A stretch of DNA of 30,921 nucleotides from Bacteroidetes bacterium UBA4416 (GCA_002390745.1 DGQK01000045.1:1-30921), one strand, 5' to 3'. Shown: positions 16,028 through 23,794, numbered from the stretch's first letter. The notes: generated from the sequence alone by a model not told the origin. Numbers and translations: made by a program.

Positions 16028-17155
16028 ATGCGCATTACGCAAAGGCTCCAATTGATCAGGCTCACCGTACTCGCCGGACTTTTTGTGTCGGTTCTCCTTA
16101 GTCTCAACCTGTGGGCGGGTCAGCGCTGGTTCCCGAAAGTTCCGGTATTCGACGACTTCTCCGGCCTTACCGCTCCCTACGATTTCATCAACATCGCGGT
16201 GCTGTTCAGCCTGCTGTTCGTGTGCTTCTTGAGCCGCAGCCGGAAGCCGGTGTGGTGCCTGCTCTTGTTTTGTGTTTACCTGTGCGTAGAGGATCAGAAC
16301 CGCCTGCAGCCCTGGTTCTTCAACTACGTGTTCATTCTTCTCATCCTGCAGTTCTATAAGCAGCGTGTAGACGAGTCGAACAATTTCATGTCCGTCTTTA
16401 TCTGCTTACAGATCCTGGTGGCGCTGATCTATATTTTCAGCGGGCTACAGAAGTTCAATACTTTCTTTGCACCCGACACCTTTCCCTGGCTGATCGATCC
16501 TCTGAAAAGCATCCTGAATGCAAAGCAGATGGCGCTGCTCTCCAAATCCGGAAAGCTGGTACCCTGGGTTGAGTTGTTTACGGGCATTGGCCTGCTGGTA
16601 AAGCCGCTCCGTTTCATCGCCCTTCCGCTGGTGATTACCATGCATGTGTTCATCCTGATGATGCTCGGCCCTTTCGGGAGATCCTTTAACTATGTGGTAT
16701 GGCCATGGAACATTGTGATGATCCTGCTCTGCCTGTTATTGTACGCTAATGTGCGGCAGGAGCGCTTCTTCGACATCTCTCTCCTCTTCAAGAACCTTTC
16801 CTTTTACCTCGTGTTACTGGTAATGCTGGTGCTCCCGGTATTCAGCTTCAGCAACCACTATGATTCTTACCTTTCCAGCTCATTGTATTCGGGCAATACA
16901 CACGGCTGCAAACTGATCCTCTCCGACAGGGCGTATGGCAGGCTGCCGCTGTACATCCGGGCCTATGTGGTGAGAAACAGCGACTACAACCTGCTCTACG
17001 TGAAGCAATGGGCGATGGCTGAGCTCAACGCACCCTGCGTGCCGGAATACCGGATCTTTGAAAAGGTGCAGGAACGCGTAAGCCTGCTCTCCCGCTGTCC
17101 CCCCGGGGATGTGAGGCTGGACTTTAAAGAACGGCAAAGGCTCTTCGGTTTTTGA
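16028..17155 (+). CDS. Polytopic membrane protein, possibly HTTM-like
   Basis: A 375-residue protein with about eight hydrophobic helices (roughly 12-30, 52-69, 74-88, 97-109, 121-137, 183-213, 225-240, 255-273) and a soluble C-terminal tail of about 100 residues. The segment LVALIYIFSGLQKFNTFFAPDTFPWL followed by a second helix with WVELFTGIGLLV recalls the Y-x-x-x-GxxK...W pattern of HTTM/DoxX-like membrane proteins, but the resemblance is partial, and gamma-carboxylase-type catalytic residues cannot be assigned. Only 5 bp separate it from the GNAT gene, so translation is probably coupled. Function unknown. Confidence 0.75.
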   Translation: MRITQRLQLIRLTVLAGLFVSVLLSLNLWAGQRWFPKVPVFDDFSGLTAPYDFINIAVLFSLLFVCFLSRSRKPVWCLLLFCVYLCVEDQNRLQPWFFNYVFILLILQFYKQRVDESNNFMSVFICLQILVALIYIFSGLQKFNTFFAPDTFPWLIDPLKSILNAKQMALLSKSGKLVPWVELFTGIGLLVKPLRFIALPLVITMHVFILMMLGPFGRSFNYVVWPWNIVMILLCLLLYANVRQERFFDISLLFKNLSFYLVLLVMLVLPVFSFSNHYDSYLSSSLYSGNTHGCKLILSDRAYGRLPLYIRAYVVRNSDYNLLYVKQWAMAELNAPCVPEYRIFEKVQERVSLLSRCPPGDVRLDFKERQRLFGF

Positions 17156-17347
17156 TCAGAACCAGGCACTTACTACCATGAGCCGTAAATAGCGCTGATG
17201 GGTGCTGATCAGAAGAAGAAGAAAAAAGGTGTTGGATTTTCTTACATGCCGTACGCCTGTTAAACCATAGCCTGGCATCGCAAGGCTTCCTTATGTTCCT
17301 TTTTTTGCGGTTCCGGTTCTCCGCTATCTATGAAATCCGCGGAAGGC

Positions 17348-17800
17348 TTACACATGAATGACCTTGATTTCCTTATTGGATTTTTTCACTTTCACGATGA
17401 CGTATTGGTTCACCGCTGTTTTCTTTTTCACACCTTTGGGCGCTTCCGAATTTTTTACAAAAATCTTGATGAAATGCTCGGTTTCTACCACCTGGTCCAC
17501 AAACAGCTTAGTGGCAGAGCTGCTCAGGGATTTAAATGCAACCACGGCCGTTTCCTGACTGAAATCTACAAAAGGGATTTTGGAGTCGAGGCCGAACTCG
17601 TTATTGCAAAAATCAATGAACTCTGGCTCTGAATAAAAAATGTAGTCGCCGATTTTGGTGCTGTAAGCCTGCGCGCTTTGAAGCACCTGAAACGGATAGT
17701 TTTCGTTCATGATCTTATCGTTGGCCAGGTCGTAGGTTTGGGTTTGCCCGGGCGCGATGAAGGAGATAAGCCCCAGCAGATATGTCAACAGGAGTTTCAT
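17348..17800 (-). CDS. Small exported protein of unknown function
   Basis: 150 residues from the ATG at 17800. A longer in-frame start at 17866 exists, but 17800 places a normal signal peptide (MKLLLTYLLGLISFIAPGQT) at the N terminus. The mature part is a mixed alpha/beta domain: SKIGDYIFYSEPEFIDFCNN-like N-terminal half, then DFSQETAVVAFKS and a Lys-rich C-terminal strand pair ending KSNKEIKVIHV. The DFSxE-hydrophobic strand pattern is loosely like the C-terminal domain of PrcB-type proteins, but their GGY motif is absent. It lies divergent from the endonuclease I gene, which is also exported. Function not recognised. Confidence 0.75.
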   Translation of the reverse strand: MKLLLTYLLGLISFIAPGQTQTYDLANDKIMNENYPFQVLQSAQAYSTKIGDYIFYSEPEFIDFCNNEFGLDSKIPFVDFSQETAVVAFKSLSSSATKLFVDQVVETEHFIKIFVKNSEAPKGVKKKTAVNQYVIVKVKKSNKEIKVIHV

Positions 17801-17852
17801 GGAATTGGTTTTTACAAGAGCGAATGAAATTTGATGCCTGATCCGGAACGTT

Positions 17853-17880
17853 AAAATCCAGGGCATTCGTCCTGGATTTT
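17853..17880. promoter_or_regulatory. Perfect hairpin in a divergent promoter region
   Basis: AAAATCCAGG / CCTGGATTTT form a 10-bp stem with an 8-base loop (17863-17870). It sits between two divergent genes and directly abuts the -7 element of the endonuclease gene (17882-17889). It looks like a terminator, but no gene reads into it from either side, so a binding site is an alternative. Confidence 0.5.
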
Positions 17881-17881
17881 T

Positions 17882-17889
17882 TACCTTTG
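17882..17889 (+). promoter_or_regulatory. -7 promoter element of the endonuclease I gene
   Basis: TACCTTTG is a full match to the Bacteroidota TAnnTTTG element, 20 bp before the ATG at 17910. No clear -33 TTTG was found; that region is occupied by the hairpin at 17853-17880. Confidence 0.5.
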
Positions 17890-17909
17890 CCGGAAATCAC
17901 CCTGCTCTC

Positions 17910-18977
17910 ATGAAGTCCTTAACCATTGCCTTTTCTCTGTTTTGCGGCCTATGCTTTGCCCAGATTCCTCCCGGGTATTATAACGCCGCCAGCGGCCTTA
18001 GCGGAAATGCCCTGAAAACCGCCCTGCACAACATTATCAAAAACCATAACAGCATTTCCTATAACAACCTGTGGACGGCCTATAAAAAAACAGACGCCAA
18101 AGCCAGCGGCAAGGTATGGGACATCTACAGCGATATACCGTCCGGAACGCCACCTTACCAGTTCAGCTTCGTGACCAACCAATGCGGAAATTATTCTACA
18201 GAAGGCGATTGCTACAACCGTGAGCATAGCTGGCCGCAGAGCTGGTTCAATTCGGTGAACGGTCCTGTTTCCGACCTCTTCCATATTTACCCGACCGACG
18301 GAAAAGTAAACGGCGAGCGGGGCAATTATCCTTATGGCAATGTAGCTGCTGCCAGCTGGACCAGCCTCAACGGTGGTAAACTCGGCCTCTGCGCCGACCC
18401 GGGTTACAGCCAAACGGCCTTTGAGCCGATCGATGCTTATAAAGGCGACCTGGCCCGCAGCTATTTTTACATGAGCACACGGTATATGACTGAAGATGCA
18501 GGCTGGACAAGCTCCGTGGCAACCAATAAATCCACGATCCTTCCCTGGGAAGTGAATGTGCTGCTTCAGTGGCATCACCTCGACCCGGTGAGCGCCAAAG
18601 AGATTGCCCGCAACGATTCTATTTACTACAGGTTTCAGAACAACCGCAATCCTTACATCGATCACCCGGAATGGGCCGACAGCATCTGGAAGGTAACGGT
18701 GTTTCCTTCTACTTCCGTAGAAGAGCTTGTTGGCAAGCAGGCATTCTCCCTGCATCCGAATCCGGCGGAAGACCTGGTGCAGATAGCCAATCTTTCGGGC
18801 ACTGCACAGGATATTCGCCTGGTGGTAAGCTCGCTGAACGGTACTGTTGTATACCGGGAGGAAAAAAGGCTTTTTGAAACACTGGAGATCGATTGCTCAT
18901 CCTGGGCCAGAGGCATTTATACCGTAAGCCTGGCTTCGGAGCACGGTGTTTCTCATTTAAGATTTGTAAAGATTTAA
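17910..18977 (+). CDS. Secreted endonuclease I with T9SS sorting domain
   Basis: A 355-residue exported nuclease. Signal peptide 1-17 (LCFA/QIPPGYY); endonuclease I domain of the EndA/Vvn family (about 20-255) with CYNREHSWPQSWF, giving metal ligand E105 and general base H106, FHIYPTDGKVN with N134 as second metal ligand, GNYPYG, and the terminal NPYIDHPEW motif; then a T9SS type A sorting domain (about 268-355, with SLHPNPAED and ARGIYTVSL). It probably degrades extracellular DNA or RNA for nutrients or matrix turnover, with Mg2+. The five expected catalytic-region motifs are all present, so it should be active. The promoter is at 17882-17889. Confidence 0.95.
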   Translation: MKSLTIAFSLFCGLCFAQIPPGYYNAASGLSGNALKTALHNIIKNHNSISYNNLWTAYKKTDAKASGKVWDIYSDIPSGTPPYQFSFVTNQCGNYSTEGDCYNREHSWPQSWFNSVNGPVSDLFHIYPTDGKVNGERGNYPYGNVAAASWTSLNGGKLGLCADPGYSQTAFEPIDAYKGDLARSYFYMSTRYMTEDAGWTSSVATNKSTILPWEVNVLLQWHHLDPVSAKEIARNDSIYYRFQNNRNPYIDHPEWADSIWKVTVFPSTSVEELVGKQAFSLHPNPAEDLVQIANLSGTAQDIRLVVSSLNGTVVYREEKRLFETLEIDCSSWARGIYTVSLASEHGVSHLRFVKI

Positions 18978-19017
18978 ACGCAGAGAAGCGAAGAGGGCGC
19001 AAAAGGCGCAGAGAGAG
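18973..19017. repeat. Dispersed intergenic repeat, copy 2
   Basis: TTTAAACGCAGAGAAGCGAA continues into a GCGCAAAAGGCGCAGAG run. It resembles the copies at 8053-8088 and 19062-19102, and overlaps the stop codon of the endonuclease gene. Confidence 0.55.
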
Positions 19018-19061
19018 TACAAAGTGGCTTCGAGGGCCTCAGCCACCGTATCTTTCATCTA

Positions 19062-19102
19062 ATTCTCTTTTGCGCAAGGACTCTGCGGTCTTTGCATTAA
19101 AT
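19062..19102. repeat. Dispersed intergenic repeat, copy 3, inverted to copy 2
   Basis: TTCTCTTTTGCGCAAGGA then CTCTGCGGTCTTTGCATTAA: the reverse complement (TTTAATGCAAAGACCGCAGA...) matches the head of copies 1 and 2 imperfectly. With copy 2 it makes a 130-bp imperfect inverted repeat. Confidence 0.5.
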
Positions 19103-19126
19103 TTTTCCGCTAAAATAATGTCACAA

Positions 19127-19157
19127 AAAAAGCTGCCTCTATGCGAAGCAGCTTTTT
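19127..19157 (-). terminator. Terminator of the dihydrolipoyl dehydrogenase gene
   Basis: Stem AAAAAGCTGC/GCAGCTTTTT (10 bp) with an 11-base loop; read on the minus strand it ends in a 7-T run. It lies 18 bp past the lpdA stop. Confidence 0.85.
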
Positions 19158-19174
19158 AATAAGTATCGGTATTC

Positions 19175-20563
19175 TTATAAATGGATCACTTCTCCGTAAG
19201 CAGCCGCCGCCGCTTCCATGATAGCTTCGCTCATGGTTGGGTGCGGGTGAATGGTTTTGATGAGTTCATGGCCTGTGGTTTCCAGCTTGCGGATCGCCAC
19301 GATCTCTGCGATCATCTCCGTCACGTTGGCGCCGATCATATGCGCTCCTAAAAGCTCGCCGTATTTGGCATCAAAGATCAGCTTCACAAAGCCATCGGCA
19401 GCGCCGGCAGCTTTTGCTTTTCCGGAAGCGGTGAATGGGAATTTACCAACTTTGAGGGTATAGCCTTTTTCTTTGGCTTGTTTTTCTGTCATACCCACGG
19501 AAGCCACTTCCGGCTGGCAGTATGTACAGCCCGGGATGTTGTTGTAATCGATTGGCTCAGCATGCACGCCCGCAATTTTCTCCACGCAGGTAATGCCTTC
19601 CGCACTTGCCACGTGAGCCAGTGCTTGTCCGCCAACGCAATCGCCAATGGCATAATAGCCGGGGATATTGGTTGCATAGAATTTATCCGTTAAGATCTTC
19701 CCTTTATCCGTTGCAATGCCTACAGCTTCCAGTCCTAAGTTTTCGATATTGGCCTGGATGCCAACTGCGGATAGAACGATCTCCGCATCCAGCGTTACGT
19801 TGCCGGTTTTGGTTTTCACGTTCACTTTGCATCCATCGCCTTTGGTGTCTACGCTTTCCACAGAAGCCTCGGTCATGATGTCGATGCCCGCTTTTTTAAA
19901 AGACTTTTCCAGTTGCTTGGATACTTCTTCGTCTTCTACCGGAACGATGTTCGGCAGGAACTCCACGATCGTTACCTTTGTGCCCATGGTTGCATAGAAG
20001 TAGGCAAACTCCACGCCGATGGCTCCGGAACCGACAACAACCAGGGATTTAGGCAGCTTCGGCAGGGTCATGGCTTCGCGGTAGCCGATGATCTTCTTGC
20101 CATCCTGAGGCAGGTTAGGCAGCTGGCGCGAACGTGCACCGGTAGCAATGATGATGTGTTTGGCTTCTACAGTGGTCACTTTCCCGTCTTTATCCTTTAC
20201 CTCCACTTTTTTGCCGGCTTTTACGGTTGCCGTTCCTGTGATCACGTCGATCTTGTTCTTTTTCATCAGGAACTGGATGCCTTTGCTCATGCCATCAGCC
20301 ACATCGCGGCTGCGTTTAACCACCGCGCTGAAATCTGCTTTGATATTTTCGGCACTGATACCGTAATCTTTCGCATGGTGCAAGTATTCGAATACCTGGG
20401 CGCTCTTCAGCAAGGCTTTGGTGGGAATGCAACCCCAGTTAAGGCAGATGCCCCCGAGACTCTCTTTTTCAATAATAGCTGTTTTCAGGCCCAGCTGGGA
20501 AGCGCGAATGGCTGCCACATAGCCGCCAGGACCGCTTCCTATCACAATAACGTCGTAATTCAT
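19175..20563 (-). CDS. lpdA: Dihydrolipoyl dehydrogenase (E3)
   Basis: A 462-residue flavoprotein that reoxidises dihydrolipoyl groups with NAD+ in the pyruvate, 2-oxoglutarate and branched-chain 2-oxoacid dehydrogenase complexes or glycine cleavage. The N-terminal FAD-binding GSGPGGY (10-15), redox-active disulfide GGICLNWGC (C40 and C45), the NAD-binding GSGAIGVEFA (about 179-188), the second FAD motif YAIGDCVGG and the C-terminal HPHPTMSE giving the H441/E446 catalytic dyad are all present. Length is normal. It stands alone on the minus strand, with no E1 or E2 gene beside it, so it may serve several complexes. A strong terminator follows. Confidence 0.98.
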   Translation of the reverse strand: MNYDVIVIGSGPGGYVAAIRASQLGLKTAIIEKESLGGICLNWGCIPTKALLKSAQVFEYLHHAKDYGISAENIKADFSAVVKRSRDVADGMSKGIQFLMKKNKIDVITGTATVKAGKKVEVKDKDGKVTTVEAKHIIIATGARSRQLPNLPQDGKKIIGYREAMTLPKLPKSLVVVGSGAIGVEFAYFYATMGTKVTIVEFLPNIVPVEDEEVSKQLEKSFKKAGIDIMTEASVESVDTKGDGCKVNVKTKTGNVTLDAEIVLSAVGIQANIENLGLEAVGIATDKGKILTDKFYATNIPGYYAIGDCVGGQALAHVASAEGITCVEKIAGVHAEPIDYNNIPGCTYCQPEVASVGMTEKQAKEKGYTLKVGKFPFTASGKAKAAGAADGFVKLIFDAKYGELLGAHMIGANVTEMIAEIVAIRKLETTGHELIKTIHPHPTMSEAIMEAAAAAYGEVIHL

Positions 20564-20956
20564 AGTGTTTGTTTTTAGTGCCGCTAATATAACGGTTTTT
20601 TAGGATAAAAATGGTTAGTGTCATAAGACATTGTCTATAAGATTTCAGCACATTGCCTGTTACAAAAGCGGATGTTCCTTTATTTTTGAATGCTATGGTG
20701 CAGTTATAGCGCCCATTTGATGCAGGAACTCATCGCTTAAGATAAACCTGCGTGAGGGATCAAACGAAAATCCTCCCACGACGCGTCGTGGGAGATTGGA
20801 GTGAGAGCCCGGCCCGACGTCAGGAGGGACACGCCCGCCTGAATGACATAGCCGGACAGGCCGGAATTACCAGCTATCGCCCGGTTGATGAGAGGCTGGA
20901 ACAAGCTCAGCATGACCTGAACAGGGTTACCTTTTCATGTGAAAGAAATTGTCCTG
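20564..20956. other. Gene-less interval between lpdA and the LacI-type gene
   Basis: About 390 bp. The first about 60 bp presumably hold the lpdA promoter, though no clear -7/-33 pair was found. The middle holds a 22-bp perfect palindrome (20773-20794) inside a repeat-like segment. No credible ORF is seen. Confidence 0.55.
20773..20794. repeat. Perfect 22-bp palindrome, related to 13181-13192
   Basis: The central 12 bases ACGACGCGTCGT are shared with the 13141-13321 element, and GAATGACAT nearby (20842-20850) resembles that element's right end GGAATGACAC. It is likely a second, degraded copy of the same small intergenic repeat. Confidence 0.5.
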
Positions 20957-21985
20957 TTAATTCCTTGAAATAATAGAGGTTGGCAGGATCACCTTCTCGA
21001 ACTCCATTGCGCCGGCCATGCGCTGGTCGATGAGCTTGAGCACCAGGTTGGCCGACTCCTCGCCTATCCGCTCCAGCGGCTGCGATACCGAGATCACATT
21101 GGGCTTCACAAAATCGAAGAGGCTGATGTCATCGAACGATGCAAAATAAATCCCTTCTTTTTTCATATCGAGCGCCAGCTCGTTGAACACGTTGAGGCAG
21201 GCAGTCGCAATGTGGTTGTTGAGGGTATAAATAGCGTCGATCTTTCCGGGCTGCCTCAGCAGCCTGATCAGCTTGTCGCGCACGTCCTGCTGGATGTTAT
21301 TGAAAGAGATCTCTACCAGATTATCGGAGCTGTATGGCAGGTTGTATTTCTGCAGGGCATCCTTAAAACCTCTTACCCGCTCTTTCAGCGAGCTGATGTG
21401 AGACGGTGTGATATTGAACGCTACAATGTTCCGGCATCCTTTGTGGATCAGCAGATCGGTGAGCTCAAAAGACCCCTGGTAGTTATCGGCTACCACGTAG
21501 TTGGATTCTATATCGGGTAAATACCGGTCGATAAACACAATGGGAAAGTTGCGCAGGCGTTCCTTTTTGAAGAACTCACCGGAGGTATTGGTTGTGGCAA
21601 CAATAAGCCCGTCGATGATCTGCTGCTCGCTAAAAAGCTGTATCAGCTTTTCCTCGCGCACGATGTTCTCGTCGGTGCTGCAGATCATCAGGTTATAGCC
21701 TTTCTCCGCCAAAGCCCGTTCCACATACTTGGCAACATTGGAATAAAACGAGTTTGAAATATCTGCCACCAGCAACCCGATCAGGTTGCTTTTACCGGTT
21801 CTCAACGCGCGGGCAAACATGTTGGGCGTGTATTGCAACTCGCTCGCCTTGCTCAGCACTTTCTCCTGCGTTTTTTTACTGATCCCGTAAGAGTCGCCTT
21901 TGCCGTTGATAACCATCGACACCAGGGTCTTCGATACATTTAACTCGCGGGCAATATCTTCAAGCAGGGTTTTTTTACTCGCCAT
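20957..21985 (-). CDS. LacI/GalR-family transcriptional regulator
   Basis: 342 residues from the ATG at 21985 (an upstream in-frame start at 22018 would add a non-homologous stretch). N-terminal LacI helix-turn-helix: TLLEDIARELNVSKTLVSMV (about 6-25), hinge helix KVLSKASELQYTPN (42-55), then the periplasmic-binding-protein-like ligand domain (IGLLVADISNSFY...VYVADNYQGS...GIYFASFDDISLF). Such proteins repress or activate sugar-utilisation genes in response to a sugar ligand. No sugar transporter or glycosidase gene is adjacent, so the target is remote or is itself. It sits next to a candidate operator (22040-22067) and its own -7 element at 22016-22023. Confidence 0.93.
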   Translation of the reverse strand: MASKKTLLEDIARELNVSKTLVSMVINGKGDSYGISKKTQEKVLSKASELQYTPNMFARALRTGKSNLIGLLVADISNSFYSNVAKYVERALAEKGYNLMICSTDENIVREEKLIQLFSEQQIIDGLIVATTNTSGEFFKKERLRNFPIVFIDRYLPDIESNYVVADNYQGSFELTDLLIHKGCRNIVAFNITPSHISSLKERVRGFKDALQKYNLPYSSDNLVEISFNNIQQDVRDKLIRLLRQPGKIDAIYTLNNHIATACLNVFNELALDMKKEGIYFASFDDISLFDFVKPNVISVSQPLERIGEESANLVLKLIDQRMAGAMEFEKVILPTSIISRN

Positions 21986-22015
21986 AACTTTTTTTCGGAT
22001 GTTAAGGGTGAATAA

Positions 22016-22023
22016 CAAATATA
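22016..22023 (-). promoter_or_regulatory. -7 promoter element of the LacI-type gene
   Basis: On the minus strand TATATTTG matches TAnnTTTG, 30 bp before the ATG at 21985. No convincing -33 TTTG; the upstream region instead holds TTTAGC half-sites. Confidence 0.5.
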
Positions 22024-22039
22024 CATTTTTCTAAAGAAG

Positions 22040-22067
22040 TTTAGCCATGTTAGCTAAATTATTTAGC
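22040..22067. promoter_or_regulatory. Candidate operator: TTTAGC half-sites
   Basis: TTTAGC (22040-22045), GCTAAA (22053-22058) and TTTAGC (22062-22067). The last two form the 15-base palindrome GCTAAATTATTTAGC, just upstream of the LacI-type gene's -7 element. It also overlaps the Nudix stop codon. Autoregulation is an inference. Confidence 0.3.
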
Positions 22068-22673
22068 TCCTTCCCGGATCACATCCAGTATGGCAAAATA
22101 GGTATTTTCATACACCGTTTCCCTGATACCGGCAGCAGTAAGCCACTCCACTTTTTCAATCATCTCTTCGGTTTGAGGCACCAGGGGGCCTGTGTAGCGG
22201 CTGTTCATCAGGTACCAGAAGGTTTTTTTGAGCGCATAGCCGTGTTTCTGATGCGGGTACATGTGGTAGGTGGGCGTCAGCTCACGCACGATCTCCAGCT
22301 CCGAGATCCCGCATTCCTCTTCGCATTCGCGGATAGCGGCATCGCGGGGATCTTCGTTCTTTTCGAGCTTTCCTTTAGGCAGGTCCCAGGCGCCCATCCG
22401 GTAAATAAACAGGTAACGGTCGTCCTGCCGGATCAATCCACCCGCCGCATGAATGTATTTAAATGCCTTCCGGAAACGCTCCAGACCTTGTTCTGCGGTT
22501 TCGGCCACGAAGATGAGCTCATTCTGGCTTTCGCGGTTTATAAATTGGTCAAACTCCCTGTAAATCTCTTCCGGAGAAAGGTCGTCCAGATTTTTAAATG
22601 ATTGATTGTGTGAGTCTTGATCGACAGGAAGAATCGTCACTTTTTTGGTGTTATAGTATATGCTAATGTTCAT
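22059..22673 (-). CDS. Nudix hydrolase
   Basis: A 204-residue protein with a fully conforming Nudix box at about residues 101-123: G-x5-E-x7-REUxEExGU, seen as GKLEKNE...RECEEECGI. This binds Mg2+ and hydrolyses a nucleoside-diphosphate-linked substrate. An N-terminal extension of about 70 residues precedes the Nudix fold (starting at YIHAAGGLIRQDDRYLFIYR), and WDLPKG lies just before the box. The substrate is not predictable. It diverges from pyrE with a 50-bp intergenic region and ends 74 bp upstream of the LacI-type start on the same strand, so read-through is possible. Confidence 0.92.
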   Translation of the reverse strand: MNISIYYNTKKVTILPVDQDSHNQSFKNLDDLSPEEIYREFDQFINRESQNELIFVAETAEQGLERFRKAFKYIHAAGGLIRQDDRYLFIYRMGAWDLPKGKLEKNEDPRDAAIRECEEECGISELEIVRELTPTYHMYPHQKHGYALKKTFWYLMNSRYTGPLVPQTEEMIEKVEWLTAAGIRETVYENTYFAILDVIREGAK

Positions 22674-22704
22674 AATTAAATCCGCAATAAAACTGAAATC
22701 CTCT

Positions 22705-22712
22705 TAATTTTG
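22705..22712 (+). promoter_or_regulatory. -7 promoter element of the pyrE operon
   Basis: TAATTTTG matches TAnnTTTG, 11 bp before the ATG at 22724, which implies a very short leader. No -33 TTTG at the usual spacing was seen. Confidence 0.45.
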
Positions 22713-22723
22713 TATCCTTGAAT

Positions 22724-23371
22724 ATGACGATGACACCTTTTGATGACGCGGCGCATAAAATTGCCGAATTTTTATTACAAATCAAAGCGATCAAATTACA
22801 ACCGGAGCAGCCTTTTACCTGGGCCTCGGGATGGAAATCGCCCATTTATTGTGACAACCGCAAAACCTTGTCCTACCCGCAGATAAGGACCTTCATCCGC
22901 CAGCAGTTTGTGAACGAAATCACCGCCAAGTATGCCAGGCCCGATGTGATTGCAGGCGTAGCTACCGGTGGCATTGCCCAGGGAGCGCTCGTGGCGCAGG
23001 AAATGGGATTGCCGTTTGTATATGTGCGCAGCGAAGCCAAAAAACACGGACTCACTAATATGGTGGAAGGCGAAGTGGAGAAAGGCCAGAATGTGGTGGT
23101 GATCGAAGACCTGATCTCGACCGGAGGCAGCAGCATCAAAGCCATAGAAGCCCTGAGGGAGAAAGGTTGCACGGTGAAAGGCATGGTGGCTATCTTTACC
23201 TACGGCTTCGAGGAAGCTACAGCAAATTTCAAAAAAATAAACTGCCAGACCAGTACCTTGTGCGACTACACGACCCTGATCGAGGTAGCGCTGAAACATA
23301 ATTACATTACCGAGAACGACCTGGAGCCCCTGAAGCAATGGAGGCTCAGCCCCTCGACCTGGAAACAATAA
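22724..23371 (+). CDS. pyrE: Orotate phosphoribosyltransferase
   Basis: A 215-residue enzyme from the ATG at 22724 that joins orotate to PRPP to give OMP in pyrimidine synthesis. The PRPP-binding motif VVVIEDLISTGGSS (about 125-138), the FTWASGWKSPIYCDNR N-terminal strand, IAGVATGGIAQGA and YVRSEAKKHG loop lysines (catalytic loop) are all present; length is typical. An upstream in-frame TTG at 22718 is a less likely start. It is the first gene of an apparent operon with an SRPBCC protein (15 bp gap) and a thiamine-binding protein. Confidence 0.97.
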   Translation: MTMTPFDDAAHKIAEFLLQIKAIKLQPEQPFTWASGWKSPIYCDNRKTLSYPQIRTFIRQQFVNEITAKYARPDVIAGVATGGIAQGALVAQEMGLPFVYVRSEAKKHGLTNMVEGEVEKGQNVVVIEDLISTGGSSIKAIEALREKGCTVKGMVAIFTYGFEEATANFKKINCQTSTLCDYTTLIEVALKHNYITENDLEPLKQWRLSPSTWKQ

Positions 23372-23386
23372 TCCTTAGCTCTACCT

Positions 23387-23785
23387 TTGGCCTACTTCAG
23401 TTTAATAAGCAACACACACCCAACGGCATCATCCACCGATTCGCTGTATGATTTCATGGGAGACTTCCACAACTTCAAGCACCTGCTGCCGGAAGACAAG
23501 ATCGAAAATTTTCAGTGCACCGCGGATCAATGTTCGTTCGGCATCAAAGGCCTGGTGCCGCTCACCATCAAGATCAAAGAGCGCGAGCCCAAGACACGCA
23601 TCACCTTCGAAACGCTGGGACTTGCCAAATTCGTATTCACCCTGCACATTCATTTCCTGCCCGAACAGAAAGCCTATGTGCAGATGGAAGGCGATATGAA
23701 TCCCTTTATCAAGGTGATGGCCGAAAAGCCTTTGCTGGAGCTGATCAACACGATGGCTTCGAAACTGGCGGCGCTGACGATTTAA
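23387..23785 (+). CDS. SRPBCC/START-like small protein, TTG start
   Basis: A 132-residue protein of the START-like (SRPBCC) superfamily, which binds hydrophobic ligands in a helix-grip cavity. The typical N-terminal strand (YFSLISNTHPTASSTDSLYDFMGDFHNFKHLLP), the CTADQCSFGIKG hairpin, ITFETLGLAKFVFTLHIHFLP and the C-terminal long helix (KVMAEKPLLELINTMASKLA) are all there. No ATG or GTG occurs between the pyrE stop and the first conserved residues, so the TTG at 23387 is the best start; the next ATG (23456) would remove the first strand. It begins 15 bp after pyrE, in the same frame, which suggests coupled translation. Confidence 0.85.
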   Translation: MAYFSLISNTHPTASSTDSLYDFMGDFHNFKHLLPEDKIENFQCTADQCSFGIKGLVPLTIKIKEREPKTRITFETLGLAKFVFTLHIHFLPEQKAYVQMEGDMNPFIKVMAEKPLLELINTMASKLAALTI

Positions 23786-23794
23786 ACAAACATC

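Noticed and set aside
17949..18755. 268-codon minus-strand ORF inside the endonuclease I gene
   Set aside because: Opposite frame of a gene with clear catalytic motifs; composition is that of a shadow.
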